A stretch of DNA of 64,000 nucleotides from Cladorrhinum sp. PSN259 (lineage: Eukaryota; Ascomycota; Sordariomycetes; Sordariales; Podosporaceae). The stretch lies in the NCBI GenBank assembly GCA_033725935.1, contig MU867066.1, positions 248,001-312,000 of the forward strand, in the 5' to 3' direction. Shown in pieces: positions 35,001 through 44,780 of the stretch; position 1 is the first letter of the stretch, and every line of letters begins with the position of its first letter. The translations under genes and the position numbers were made by a program. The notes under the pieces are model-generated. The model was not told the DNA's origin and made no database searches. It worked only from the letters and a program-made list of their open reading frames with translations.

Positions 35001-35691
35001 CCGCCTCTGCGGCCTCAATATCATTCCTCATCGCTGCGACCGCCTTGGCCTGCGCATCGGGAAACAGACTCTCCAGGCTATCATTAAACCCGCGCAGCTC
35101 CGCAACCAAAGCCATGAACTTGCTCTTGTCACGAATTGCCCACACCGTTTTTCGTCCTATGGAGGTGTCCCGCTGACGATCCCCCGCAATACGCTTCATG
35201 TTCTCATACGACCTTTTGAACACGCTGCTGAGGATCCTTTCGGTCTGCGACACGGGGATGTTCGCCGCCTCCGCGGGGCCCCCGACGTTCAGGCTCGGTG
35301 CACCGAGAGCGGCAAGTCCATACTGCTCAGATAACCGATTCGTATTCTCGAAAGCATGCTGGATGCATCCCAACAGTCTCAGCACCGCGGTGCGAATCTC
35401 TGCCCGCTGGAGTCTTGGATCTGGCGCTGTAACTATCCCTCCTTGCGCCGCCCCTCCTTGCGCCGCCCCTCCGCCAGGCGTCCCTTCTGCCCTCCCAGAA
35501 TCTGAAAGCAACCCCTGTAACCCCACGGCATCGCCCCAGCATATCAACCGCACTCGCTCGACTTCGAACTTGACGGAGAGGATCTCACTGTCAATGCCGT
35601 ATTGGCGGGAGGAGTCGACCACGGAATACACCTGGACGCAGACTTTCCAGAGGGCTGCGACGGAGAGGACCAGGCCTGCTACGTCTGTCAT
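32010..35691 (-). CDS. HeLo-domain protein fused to a C-terminal TPR region
   Basis: Exons 34500-35691, 34107-34449 and 32010-34041, with 50-nt and 65-nt introns (the second with a CTAAC branch site), give 1188 aa. The N-terminus (MTDVAGLVLSVAALWKVCVQVYSVVD, then LSVKFEVERVRLICWGDAVGL) matches the HeLo/prion-inhibition domain, a helical bundle that permeabilises membranes in incompatibility proteins. A helical acidic region and a short VSAHVYWDG block follow. Exon 2 carries an unrecognised domain. Near residues 640-740 lie about three TPRs (EEFKNKGNHALKKGEFQEAVDLYTEAM, YRCNRAAALLELG, KAWSRLGLAIL). The last 400 residues are unrecognised. No NTPase or kinase domain separates HeLo from the repeats. 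Both joins keep phase, but an alternative is two adjacent genes. Confidence 0.75.
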
Positions 35692-36239
35692 TTTATCTTG
35701 GCTATGTTGACCCAAGTTGTCTTTTGTTGTGTTGAGGCAACGCCGGGGTGAAGCGGTCAGTCTTCCTGAGTGTCGGAATGCGCAGATCGTGAGAGTGCTA
35801 TTTATTCGGTTTGGGCGATGTCACCGGAGTCTCGCAACGAGATGGGAATGGATGCGTTATATTCATTCATGCTCTGTGAATCAAGTTCGATGAAGTGAGT
35901 AGTGTATGCTTAGTATGCCTCGGCCAAAAGGGCGCCTGACCGACTGCCTGCACATGCACAGCCACACTGCCGGGTGTTTCGGTGCCCTATTTCGATGTTG
36001 GAGGGTGCATGAAGCAGGGAATAGTAGCAGCGGCTTGCGTGCGGGGTGATGTCGCGTAAGGAATGGCTGGAGAGTGGGGTGGGGAGATTGGGGGGATTGG
36101 AGGGGATTGTCGCCATTTCAGAGTCGCTGCTGGGGAATTCAACTTGGATTTTGCAACCTACGTTCTTTTGCCCAGCGCTGGGGACCATCCTGCGCCTCAA
36201 ACCCAAAAAGAAAGAGAAAAAGAAAAAGAAAAAGAAAAA
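35692..36239. other. Intergenic region, no gene supported
   Basis: 548 nt upstream of the HeLo-TPR gene. It ends in a purine run (A5G units, 36210-36239) that on the minus strand is a T-run directly after the tRNA-like gene and would serve as its Pol III terminator. Confidence 0.55.
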
Positions 36240-36359
36240 GGTCCCGGTCAGGTTCGAACTGACGTCTCCCGGCCCTTCGCTGACTTCCGCTTTAGGAAAT
36301 GCAACGCTGGGTGAAATCAACGCTGTTGACCGGGTGGTTAACCACTCGCCCACAGGACC
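36240..36359 (-). tRNA. tRNA-like gene with probable intron, isotype unresolved
   Basis: Read on the minus strand, a 7-bp acceptor stem pairs GGTCCTG (36359 downward) with CGGGACC (ending 36240). A canonical T arm GTCAG-TTCGAAC-CTGAC precedes the 3' strand, and an A-box-like GTGGGCGAGTGGTTAA follows the 5' strand. A CCCGG/CCGGG pair can form an anticodon stem, leaving about 57 nt between, that is a 7-nt loop plus an intron near 50 nt. A TTTTTC run follows at once. The D stem is poor and position 33 would not be U in this fold, so I cannot assign the anticodon. It may be a degenerate copy. Confidence 0.55.
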
Positions 36360-37125
36360 GTTCCAATTTGGTGAAAGCTGAGCCCAAATTTGTTGCTTAT
36401 GAAGGGAGGGTCCAGTGGGAGGTTTGGTTGTGGCTGCTCCAAAGTCTGGTTCTTGCTAACGCGATGACGGCGATGACGACAATGACCATGATAACGATGG
36501 AGAATCAGCCAAGAGAGAATAGGGCATAACACAGTTGAACAGACCGAGGAAGGGAGCAGAGGTTCTCGATTCCTTAATGCACGCAGCTACCCAGTATACA
36601 ACTGTGATGCGCCTCTCTTCTTTCTATTTACAGTGAAAGCTACTCACCTTGTTTTCTTCTTGGTGATGGCTTCCTTTAGCTTCTTTGCCAAAAGCAAGGT
36701 CAATCACCTTTGATACGTCAACATGTACACATACTAACCCAATCACCGCCGTAAGCACATGTCCAGCTCTCCACAATGCTTACGTGGCCAACTCAGATCC
36801 CAACCTGCTACCAACACATAATTACTCAGGATATAACAAACAAACAAAACGTCAACACTTCTTTTGAATAAATTCAATAACCTGTTGTTTGCGCTCAACC
36901 GGCTTTGGCTTTCAACTGTGATGCCATCCCTGCGCATCAAACACCCTAAACCTTTGAACTATTCGCAGATTAGATCTCTCCGCTCCGAATGAGCCAATCC
37001 CAGATCATCGTCGTCATCCCCACTCCATTAGCCAAAGCTTAGATAAGAAGTCAAACCAGTCTGCGATACCATTCCACACGCTCATCAGTATTACCACCAA
37101 CCGTAAACAACAAATTTTCAGCACG
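36360..37125. other. Intergenic region, no gene supported
   Basis: 766 nt between the tRNA-like gene and the next CDS. No coding frame or repeat recognised. Confidence 0.5.
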
Positions 37126-37767
37126 ATGTCTAATCCACCGCCAGCACCACCACCGGGCCCTCCACCAAAACCACTAATCCCGCCCACCTCCATCAAACCA
37201 CCACCTCCGACCCTCACAGTCCCCTCCACCCCTCCCGAGAAAAACTCCATCCTCTTTTCACTCTTAACGTACAACGGCCACCCATTCATGGACCACTGGG
37301 AATTCTTTTTATCTCCTTCTGCTCCCTCTCTTCCCTCGCCGACCCGGGGTGTATCGCTGTCTCCCGCCGGCAACGTCCACACGGGATTTTGGCTCGAGGT
37401 TTCAAGAGGAAGGGATATTTCCGCTCAGAACCCGCCTGACAGAGTCGTGCCTTTGCAGTGGATCAGTCATGACTTGTTTGGGGGTGAGTGGGACGAGGCA
37501 TTAAAGCAGGGGAATGGGGAATTAGAGGGAAATTTGGAGAGAAAACCTGTATTGATTGGGGGGTTTGAGGGCGTGTTGAGTCACGTGGAGATGCCGGGCA
37601 AGTCGTTGAGGGCTGTCAATGATGATGAGAGTGGAAGGAGGGGAGATGGTAAAAGGATTAGGCAGAGGAACTGTCAGACTTGGGTTGTGGAGTGTGTGGA
37701 GGAGTTGGTGAGGCGGGGGTTGGTGGATGAGAGGGTTGGTGAATACTTGAGGGAAACGAGACAATAA
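37126..37767 (+). CDS. Uncharacterised fungal protein (paralogue of the 28908 gene)
   Basis: Single exon, 213 aa. It has a proline-rich start (PPPAPPPGPPPKP), then SILFSLLTYNGHPFMDHWEFFLSP, which parallels VVWMYPRGLLGAMPGHWAYWL in the other copy. GNVHTGFWLEVSRGRDI parallels MQAGFTIECRRNHD, and IRQRNCQTWVVECVEELVRRGLV is the family's conserved end. This copy lacks the long Thr/Ala repeat and the intron of the paralogue. The aligned order of aromatic and Cys positions suggests a compact folded domain of about 170 aa. Function unknown; no signal peptide or TM helix. Confidence 0.8.
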   Translation: MSNPPPAPPPGPPPKPLIPPTSIKPPPPTLTVPSTPPEKNSILFSLLTYNGHPFMDHWEFFLSPSAPSLPSPTRGVSLSPAGNVHTGFWLEVSRGRDISAQNPPDRVVPLQWISHDLFGGEWDEALKQGNGELEGNLERKPVLIGGFEGVLSHVEMPGKSLRAVNDDESGRRGDGKRIRQRNCQTWVVECVEELVRRGLVDERVGEYLRETRQ

Positions 37768-38416
37768 AAGAGCAGATTATAGTTTCTGAGAAATAGCTCA
37801 GTTTCTTGTTGCGAATCTAGACGGCGATAATTGCCTTCTCTGTGAGTGGGTTTACATGTAGTGCTGCGCCGGCTTTGGTCTGTGTAAAAGTGTTGTCTAC
37901 GACGAAAGCTCGGTGTCTCTAGAGCTAGCTTGATCTTGGACTAAAGTTGCTCGCATAGTGCCCGGTAGTGCAAAAGGAAATTTGCAGCCAACGGAAGGAT
38001 GTAACTGGATATCGGTGATCTCGCCGTTAGCCCACCAGTTGTCATCACAACATGTCATATGTCGTTGGTTCTCAAGAATTGCTGTCCACTGGCCATTGTG
38101 AAACAACGGCTTGTTGGAAGATCTTTACAGGTGTGGGTTGCAGTGCGGGGACAGATTGTACTGGCTAAATCCTCCTACCACCAATGTCTATATCACGTTG
38201 CGAATTGAGGTAGCTTCCGTTCCGAGTTCGTTGGCAACTATATACATATATATATATTTGGAGACGGGATAAGGTAGGTTGATAATCGGTCGCCTCCACT
38301 TGTAGAGGCCGTCGAGCTTTCCAACAGCAGCATATAAGCACAGATATAAATGCGATGAATGTCTCCAGACATAGCTGCCTCTTGTTAGAATATCATATTC
38401 ATCCCCGCAAAGTGAA
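37768..38416. other. Intergenic region, no gene supported
   Basis: 649 nt with a short TA-rich run near 38240-38258. No gene or repeat recognised. Confidence 0.5.
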
Positions 38417-39565
38417 ATGAAGTGCAAGTATCTGGTCACTCTAGCCACGCTAGGGCTATCCACAGCCCAGAGCGAATACCACCCAGCGTCCCTAAAGATG
38501 TCATGTTCTCAATTGGTGCGAGACCGCATCGATCCGTGAGTCCCTACATCCCTCAACACACACACACTATTCTGACGTCTCTCCGATACAAGTCTCGTGA
38601 ACCCAGGAGTCCTCGGCTCAAACCACGTCCACCAAATCGTCGGCGGCAACGCCTTCAACACCACCATGCCCCCCACCTCGGACCCAGCCGCTCTCTCCAC
38701 CTGCACAACCTGCACGTTCACCGACGACTTCTCCAACTACTGGACGGCCATAATGTACTTTCAAGCTCGCAACGGCTCCTACAAGCGGGTCAAACAGCTG
38801 GGCTCCCTCTTTCACGAACAAGCACGCGAAGGCGGCATAACAATTTACTACTTTCCCCAGTTCATCGACCCCAAACCACTCACCATCAAAGCCTTTGCCC
38901 CCGGCTTTCGCATGAGGGTCGGCCGCCCCGACCGCACCACCCCCGTTGACGAAACCGGTGCACCTCGAAACGACCCAGACTGGAAGCCATCTGCTCTCTA
39001 CGACGGCATCACCTACACTTGTTTGGTAAGGGAGGACACGAGATTCACCAACATCACCTCCGCCTTCCCCTCCCACCCCTGCCCCAAAGGAATCTTGACC
39101 ACCCTGCCCTTCCCCTCCTGCTGGGACGGCAAAAACCTCGACAGTCCCGACCACCAGTCCCACGTTGCTTTCGCGCAAGGCGGCACGGTAGGGTACAACC
39201 GCGGCAACGCCTGCCCTGCTTCGCACCCGGTCATGATACCGCAAATCATGCTTGAAATAAGGTGGGATACCGCCGAGTTCAACGACCCCGATCTCTGGCC
39301 CGAGGAGCCCGGTCGACAGCCTTTTCTGTGGAGTTTTGGGGATAGGTTGGGGTACGGACACCACGGGGATTATATTTTCGGTTGGAGGGGGGATTCGCTG
39401 CAGAGGACTTTTGATTCGCTCAACTGTCGCGGGGATCAGATTTGCGGGATGCCGACGCAGAGTATACCCGTCGCGAATGAGTGCGTGGGTGAGAGGAAGG
39501 TCGAGGAGGAGATTGATGGATGGTTGGAGGAATTACCGGGTGGCGTGGCTGCGAAACCTTGGTAA
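38417..39565 (+). CDS. Secreted DUF1996-domain protein
   Basis: Exons 38417-38535 and 38593-39565, separated by a 57-nt intron (GTGAGT..CAAG), give 363 aa. A signal peptide is evident (MKCKYLVTLATLGLSTAQS, cleavage near 18). DUF1996 landmarks follow: SCSQLVRDRIDPLVNPG, SNHVHQIVGGNAFN, CTTCTFTDDFSNYW, RNGSYKRV, GITIYYFPQ, CLVREDTRF, FPSCWDGKNLDSPDHQSHVAF, CPASHPVMIPQIMLEIRW and GHHGDYIFGW. The many conserved His/Cys/Trp residues suggest a disulfide-stabilised extracellular fold. Biochemical role of the family is not established. Potential N-glycosylation sites are present. The first exon encodes the signal, so its omission would make the protein look cytosolic. Confidence 0.92.
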
Positions 39566-39873
39566 ACTGAGGTTTTTATAGGTCCGCGCACGTGGAGGTG
39601 ACGACGATCAAGTGTGATGAAAATTAAACCCAGTTTTTTGAGCAAGATAATCCGTTCTAGCTATCCGACAAAGGTTGCCGTGATTACCCAATGTTCTTTG
39701 TTTATACCCTCTGTATATGCTCGCTTAAGCCAACCTGGCGATGACAGTCATACCCCACTCCAATTCATCCCAGACTATAACTAATGATACGATAGATAGC
39801 TGTATACCCAACGCCCCTGCTCATATCCCGCTGATGGTCATACCCCACACGCCTATCCCAATCATCAATGTCT

Positions 39874-40365
39874 CTACCTCTCCCTCCTTTCCTCTCCCTT
39901 ATGCATCTTACTACTCGCCAACCCGGCCGTAAAAGCCGCGGTCGCCACTTTCACCCCCTTCGCACCCACCCAATCGCCGGGCTGCTTCCTCGCTTGGAAC
40001 GCCGCCAAACCCCCAGCTTGTACCGCCGCCTGGGCAGCTTTTCGCCAGCGTGGGCTCATGTGTTGCTGCGCTGTTTTCAACCCGCTTGCCAACAACTCCT
40101 TCGCCGAGGTTGACTTTGAGCGGGCTAATGATGGTCGCTGAGCATGTGACGTTCGGCCGCGGTCAGGGTCAGGGTTATTCAAGGGGTGGTCGTTGTAGTA
40201 GTCGTAATTGGCACCGCGGAATTGAGGTTCAGCGTCATAGCGTTGGCGGTAACTTGTTGGCGGGGAAGGGGAGAATTGTCTTGTCCGCGGGGTGTGGTAG
40301 GATGTTGTTGCGTTGCGGGTTGGTCGCGAACGACGATGGGGGGATGGGGAGCGTTGTCGAGGCAT
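39874..40365 (-). CDS. Small basic protein of unknown function
   Basis: Single exon, 163 aa, strongly basic. The N-terminal 90 residues are Arg/Ser/Pro-rich and probably disordered (SPSPHRRSRPTRN). The C-terminal part is more regular: KELLASGLKTAQQHMSPRWRKAAQAAVQAGGLAAFQARKQPG, then WVGAKGVKVATAAFTAGLASS, with small-residue spacing typical of glycine-zipper-like helices. Similar arginine-rich plus AKG..VATAA tails occur in short fungal proteins without a known role. The ATG at 40365 is the first in frame. Moderate confidence because of length and bias. Confidence 0.55.
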   Translation of the reverse strand: MPRQRSPSPHRRSRPTRNATTSYHTPRTRQFSPSPPTSYRQRYDAEPQFRGANYDYYNDHPLNNPDPDRGRTSHAQRPSLARSKSTSAKELLASGLKTAQQHMSPRWRKAAQAAVQAGGLAAFQARKQPGDWVGAKGVKVATAAFTAGLASSKMHKGEERRER

Positions 40366-41134
40366 GTAGATAACCGTCTATCAGGCGTCGATGCGGCTGT
40401 TTGGGGATTTCTTCTAATTTGGTGAAAAGTCACAGCGTCGGAGGAATTGTGGTTGCCTTATTGACACAGGTATGTTTGTATGCTTGAGATGTAGGCAATG
40501 TTCAATGTTGTGGATGTGGAGTAGATAAATGGTAAAAAACAGACAAGAATGTGGGTTGCAAAGTGGCAATAAGTATGCGCGTGTGAATCGCCTCAGTCAA
40601 AAAAGCCTACCTCGGACCAAAAAGACAAAAAAGAGGCTCAGCCGAGAGATCGGCGGCGCGTTGCTTTGCAAGATTACGTCAAACAAAAAACTGGGCACAC
40701 CTGGGCAATTCCAATTGCAAATGTGCGCAACACAACTGACAAGAGTGGCAGGACAACCTCAGTTAATTAAATGTTTACCAACAAATTCAATCCTCCTGTC
40801 TCCTCCTAAGCAGATAGCGCAGATGTCTGATTGGTTGTTGAGACAGGCCTTCGCCACAATTTGTATCGGCGTTGCGCGACAGGATAGAGACCAGGTGGGC
40901 AACTTTTGACCCGGTGACTGCGAGGATCCGGCACTCGTAGGCCGGCCCAGATGCACATTACATTTCTATTTCTTCGGCAACAACAGTAACACGACCGAAC
41001 ATGCTATTGGTGTGTGACTTATGGGTCATCCTTTGGTGTAACCATTGAACCTGCCACCTGCTAGCCGTTTGCCGAGTCCTTACGACCCCAACAAGGTGCC
41101 CTGGATATGGGGTACCTGACCCGGAAATACCATA
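40366..41134. other. Intergenic region, no gene supported
   Basis: 769 nt between the small basic protein gene and the complete TA-flanked element. No gene recognised; the short ORFs here have no protein-like character. Confidence 0.5.
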
Positions 41135-41488
41135 CAATCTAATGCTTAAATATTTGTTAGCGTGGTACACGCCCAATGTACAATTTCCTATGCCTATTTC
41201 ACTTATTTATACGCCTATTCAGCTTCTATTAATGCATTCCTACCTCCTTTCTACGCCTATTCGGTTTCTATCAATGCATTCCTGACTTCTTTCTACGCCT
41301 GTTCGGCTTTTACTAATATATTTCTAACTCCTGTGTATGCATGCTGGATATTCCACCAGGTACTATCTTTTAACTTGCGGTTTTCTAATACCTTACGGTT
41401 TGTATTTTTGATTGGCCTCTATACTTTTTTCCTGTCCTTGGTTTTATGGGGCATGTACCGAGTTAATAAATACTTAAGCATTAGATTG
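41135..41488. mobile_element. Complete 354-bp TA-flanked element with internal minisatellite
   Basis: The left end CAATCTAATGCTTAAATATT and the inverse of the right end, CAATCTAATGCTTAAGTATT, match at 19 of 20 positions. TA dinucleotides flank both sides (41133-41134 and 41489-41490). Inside are about three imperfect 43-bp units. The right half contains AATACCTTACGGTTTGTAT and CGAGTTAATAAATACTTAAG. It has no coding capacity for a transposase. Related partial copies lie at 30187-30526 and 55296-55430. Confidence 0.8.
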
Positions 41489-41859
41489 TACCTCAGAATC
41501 TCTCTCCCATAACCAAAAAATGCCATAACCTTTTACTAACTGTCTCCCAAGAACATCCAAGAAAGAATTCACCCACGTCGAAGGCTGCCTCGCAATTTCA
41601 GGCAAATGAGTGCTGCGTCTTGTTGCTGCTAATGAGGGGACAACATGAACTCTGTGTCGAGCCAGATTAGAGATTGGAACAGTTCTTGGAGGAATCTGAC
41701 AGTTGTTTACTGCCACTGGTTGGGCGTGGGCCAATGCCGTATCCAAGCTCCTCATATAAAGGGCTGTTTGTCCAGTTAAAACATGTTCAATAGGGCGCTG
41801 TCAAGTAACGAACAGCTTCGCAGAAACTGACGATGCGAAGACAGCTACATATCTCTTTG
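41489..41859. other. Intergenic region, no gene supported
   Basis: 371 nt between the element and the 3' end of a HET gene; nothing recognised. Confidence 0.5.
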
Positions 41860-44004
41860 TCACTCAATGGGCAATATTCTCAGCCGGAGACTTTCCCGTT
41901 CACCCTCCGCCATACGTAACACCTCGCCGTTCATCAGCCCATGCACATATGCATCGCTGATGACACGGAATGTGTTGTACGGCCCTGGGTCCTGAGGGAA
42001 CTCCCTCCAAAATCGCTCGTATGAATCAGGTTCATGATAGTAAAAGCACCGTGGGATGTTGATATCGTATAGGGTCCCCCTTGTCCACGTTTTCTCCCCG
42101 GTGCTGGCCGAGGTATGCTGTGGCCTGAGTATGAACGGAATGCTCTGGTTGTCTAGGAGACAGATAATATCCCCAACGGTGACTCCGGTACTGGCGATGC
42201 CCATATATCCTTTAGCCGTTAAAAACAGTGATCTTCCTCGCATGACGATGCCAATCAACTCCAGATATGCAAGCCACTTGTGCAGAATCTCGGGCAGATG
42301 GTACTGGTGATTCTCGAGCTGCTTCAGAAAGTCTTGAATAAATCGCGGGTCCTGTCCAAAGTAGGAATTTTGAGGCGTATGCTCCCAGTTGGCGACGAGC
42401 GTGATGGCTAGAGCGGTAATCAGGTGCTGAGAGGTCGGTTGGTACAAGTCGACATCGACACACTCGGCAACCTTGGACAGAAAGGCGTTGAGTGATCCTT
42501 TGGCTTTCTGGACGGACTTGGCGACCAGCATTGGGCTACTGTCGAGCGTAATGCACGCCGTAACAACGTCGAATGGCAAGCCGACCATGACAAGAAGACG
42601 CGGGCTCTCTGCAGTGGGCAAGAACCGCAGCTGTTCACTTCTAATAGCTTTGAAAGCGGAGCGATCTTTGGGCGAGTGCTGTAGAGGCTCGAACCCCAGA
42701 GTGCCAGTCCAGTCAACCGCCCACGACGGAATCTTGCCCCGGAAACCGTCATGTCCGGGCTTTTGGTGTCCAAATGCTGCTGCAAGCTGCAGGACGTGGG
42801 TGACAGGCTTGTACTCGGCATTGTCCGACGTCATGGGGAGGCAATCGCGAGTGTCTATTTGCATCAAGCTGACGGCGAAATTGGTAAAGACATGCTCCGT
42901 GGACAGCGAGTAGTCGACATTGCTCATCTGAGTCAACTGCATGGAAACTTGGCGTGGACACCAACGCTTGATGACGCCATACAGAGCGTAGAGTCTATCG
43001 CGGGGGTTGGCGCAGAGGAAGGTCGAGAATTCAACAAGCGTGTCGAGTGGGAGCTGCTTTTTTACCGCCATTCCAATATTGCGCACCGCCGTGATGGTGC
43101 TTCCCCCGTGTCGGACACCCATCATGGTCCGCATGGTTGTCTTGCGGTCGGGCGGGAAGACGCCGTAGCCGTTCTCAAAAAGCTCGGTTATGGCGAGATG
43201 GAAGGTGTTCCAGGGAACATTCCAAGCACCGCAGTGTAGGACGACGCTTTTGGCCAGGACAACCTCCTGGACGACCCAGCGGCGCCGAAACCACGCTCGC
43301 CCTAGAAAATACATGATGGCACCCTTGCTACTTTTACGATCCAAAAACTTTGCCACAAGCTCGTTGATCTGGAACCGCTTCCGCCAGGAAGCTGACACCT
43401 GGTGATTGTTGGAGGCCGTTAAACTCCTCTCCAGGTCTTGGAAGAAGCTCATGCATAATTGCCCATCGCGGAGGTATGAGTCGTCACCCAGCCAGACAAT
43501 CACCGAAGTTGCCCTTGTGTATATTTTGGCCATGTTGCTCACTTGGCTGCTGCGCTCCGCAACGTTGTTCTGGTCAATGCAAACAGCATCCACCCACAGG
43601 ACCAGCGTGGCGTCTTTCCGTCGTAGACGTTTCAAGGCCTGACATAGGTTACGCGTTATTGGGATGATGCCCAGACACTCGGTCCCGGAGTTTCCTTGGT
43701 CACCCGGCAGAATATTACCCAGTGAGACGACTTCAAGGAAGTCGGGGAAGACTGGGTTACCCCAAGCATACGAGAGCGCATGGTAATCGCACGAGGCAGC
43801 ACCGTAGCTCCAGGTCTTGTAGAAGTCTTGCTCAATCAGCTGGCATCTGAGACCAGCCGTGTCATCGGCAGCTGGGAGGAGGTGAAGTAGCCTGGTGGAG
43901 TAGTGAGAATCATCGAGGTGCTGCGGGCGTGTCAACGGGATGTACTTGTATGGCGGGAGCCGTGCGGGATTGGGGCGAATTGCGTCGCGAGTTTCTTGGG
44001 GCAT
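41860..44004 (-). CDS. HET-domain protein
   Basis: Single exon, 714 aa. The ATG at 44004 (MPQETRD) is the first ATG in the frame; the frame opens a little upstream without one. HET blocks are CDYHALSYAWGNP, TLVLWVDAVCIDQNNVAERSSQVSNMAKIYTRATSVIVWLGDDS, and AWFRRRWVVQEVVLAKSVVLHCGAWNV. Later come NPRDRLYALYGVIKRW, PSWAVDWTG, GDIICLLDNQSIPFILRP and the terminal YVHGLMNGEVL. This is the same architecture as the HET protein at 19025-21019, with longer inter-motif segments. A death effector in heterokaryon incompatibility by family. No introns were needed. It is divergent from the membrane-protein gene starting at 44781. Confidence 0.92.
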   Translation of the reverse strand: MPQETRDAIRPNPARLPPYKYIPLTRPQHLDDSHYSTRLLHLLPAADDTAGLRCQLIEQDFYKTWSYGAASCDYHALSYAWGNPVFPDFLEVVSLGNILPGDQGNSGTECLGIIPITRNLCQALKRLRRKDATLVLWVDAVCIDQNNVAERSSQVSNMAKIYTRATSVIVWLGDDSYLRDGQLCMSFFQDLERSLTASNNHQVSASWRKRFQINELVAKFLDRKSSKGAIMYFLGRAWFRRRWVVQEVVLAKSVVLHCGAWNVPWNTFHLAITELFENGYGVFPPDRKTTMRTMMGVRHGGSTITAVRNIGMAVKKQLPLDTLVEFSTFLCANPRDRLYALYGVIKRWCPRQVSMQLTQMSNVDYSLSTEHVFTNFAVSLMQIDTRDCLPMTSDNAEYKPVTHVLQLAAAFGHQKPGHDGFRGKIPSWAVDWTGTLGFEPLQHSPKDRSAFKAIRSEQLRFLPTAESPRLLVMVGLPFDVVTACITLDSSPMLVAKSVQKAKGSLNAFLSKVAECVDVDLYQPTSQHLITALAITLVANWEHTPQNSYFGQDPRFIQDFLKQLENHQYHLPEILHKWLAYLELIGIVMRGRSLFLTAKGYMGIASTGVTVGDIICLLDNQSIPFILRPQHTSASTGEKTWTRGTLYDINIPRCFYYHEPDSYERFWREFPQDPGPYNTFRVISDAYVHGLMNGEVLRMAEGERESLRLRILPIE

Positions 44005-44028
44005 GACCAAATGTCTAAATGACTGCAA

Positions 44029-44780
44029 AGGAGGGCGATTTTGGGCCTACGATTGGCCAAAGACAGCAGGGCCCCGAATTGACAATGAGGCTGACGTGGG
44101 TCGCAGATACCCCGCTTTTGACATCAAGGAGACAATCTGAGAAAACTGCGGCAGGGCTGGCAACAGTCCAGTTTTTCTTGGCAATCTCGCTAAGCAATGC
44201 AATTCAATCAAGCAATTTTTGGAATTTCGAAGCCAATTTTTATATCAAAATTAAACTGGACAGATTTCGGGTTATTTTTTTCCGGTTATTCCCGATAACG
44301 CTCAGAATCAACAACGAAACTGGACAGATTTTTTCCGGTTATGCCCGATAACGCTCCAAGTTATACAACAAAACTGGACAGATTGGTGAGATTGTCAGGG
44401 CTCCCCTATTTAGACACTTTCAGTGGCCGTTGCTGTCCACTTGAGATGATCTGGGAGCAAGGAGATTCCATGTTTGAAAGCTTGTCTCGTTCGTGGGACA
44501 GCAGTCTTGGAAATCACATCGTATGAGTAGTCCCGTAATTATCGACCAGGCAGCCAATCAGCCACGCAGAAAGCCATTAAAGACGACTAGAGGGCAGTGA
44601 GATGGCTCCGTGGCTGAGTCCCCCAAACGCGTTAGCGCCGCCATTTTAAGAGACCTTTTCCCCTCTTTTCAGCTTCAGCTGTATGACTCAAGAACGTCGG
44701 TACAAATATACCCCAGAAGATGAACCGCGACATGGAACTTGGCGCGAAATATCTGCCGAGAGTTCAACTCGACTTAAAGA
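44029..44780. other. Divergent promoter region with imperfect tandem repeat
   Basis: Contains the repeat at 44253-44385, listed separately. An A-box-like TGGCTGAGT near 44611 has no matching B-box, so no tRNA is called. No gene supported. Confidence 0.5.
44253..44385. repeat. Imperfect tandem repeat, about 2.3 units
   Basis: Units start with AAACTGGACAGATT at 44253, 44317 and 44371. The first two continue into a TTCCGGTTAT...CCCGATAACGCTC block. Unit lengths differ (64 and 54 bp), so it is an old or slipped array. Confidence 0.75.

Noticed and set aside
35910..36353. 147-codon minus-strand ORF ending in a phenylalanine run
   Set aside because: It overlaps the tRNA-like gene and translates its terminator run; not a protein gene.
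44590..44665. A-box-like TGGCTGAGT followed by a T-run
   Set aside because: No B-box or acceptor pairing.
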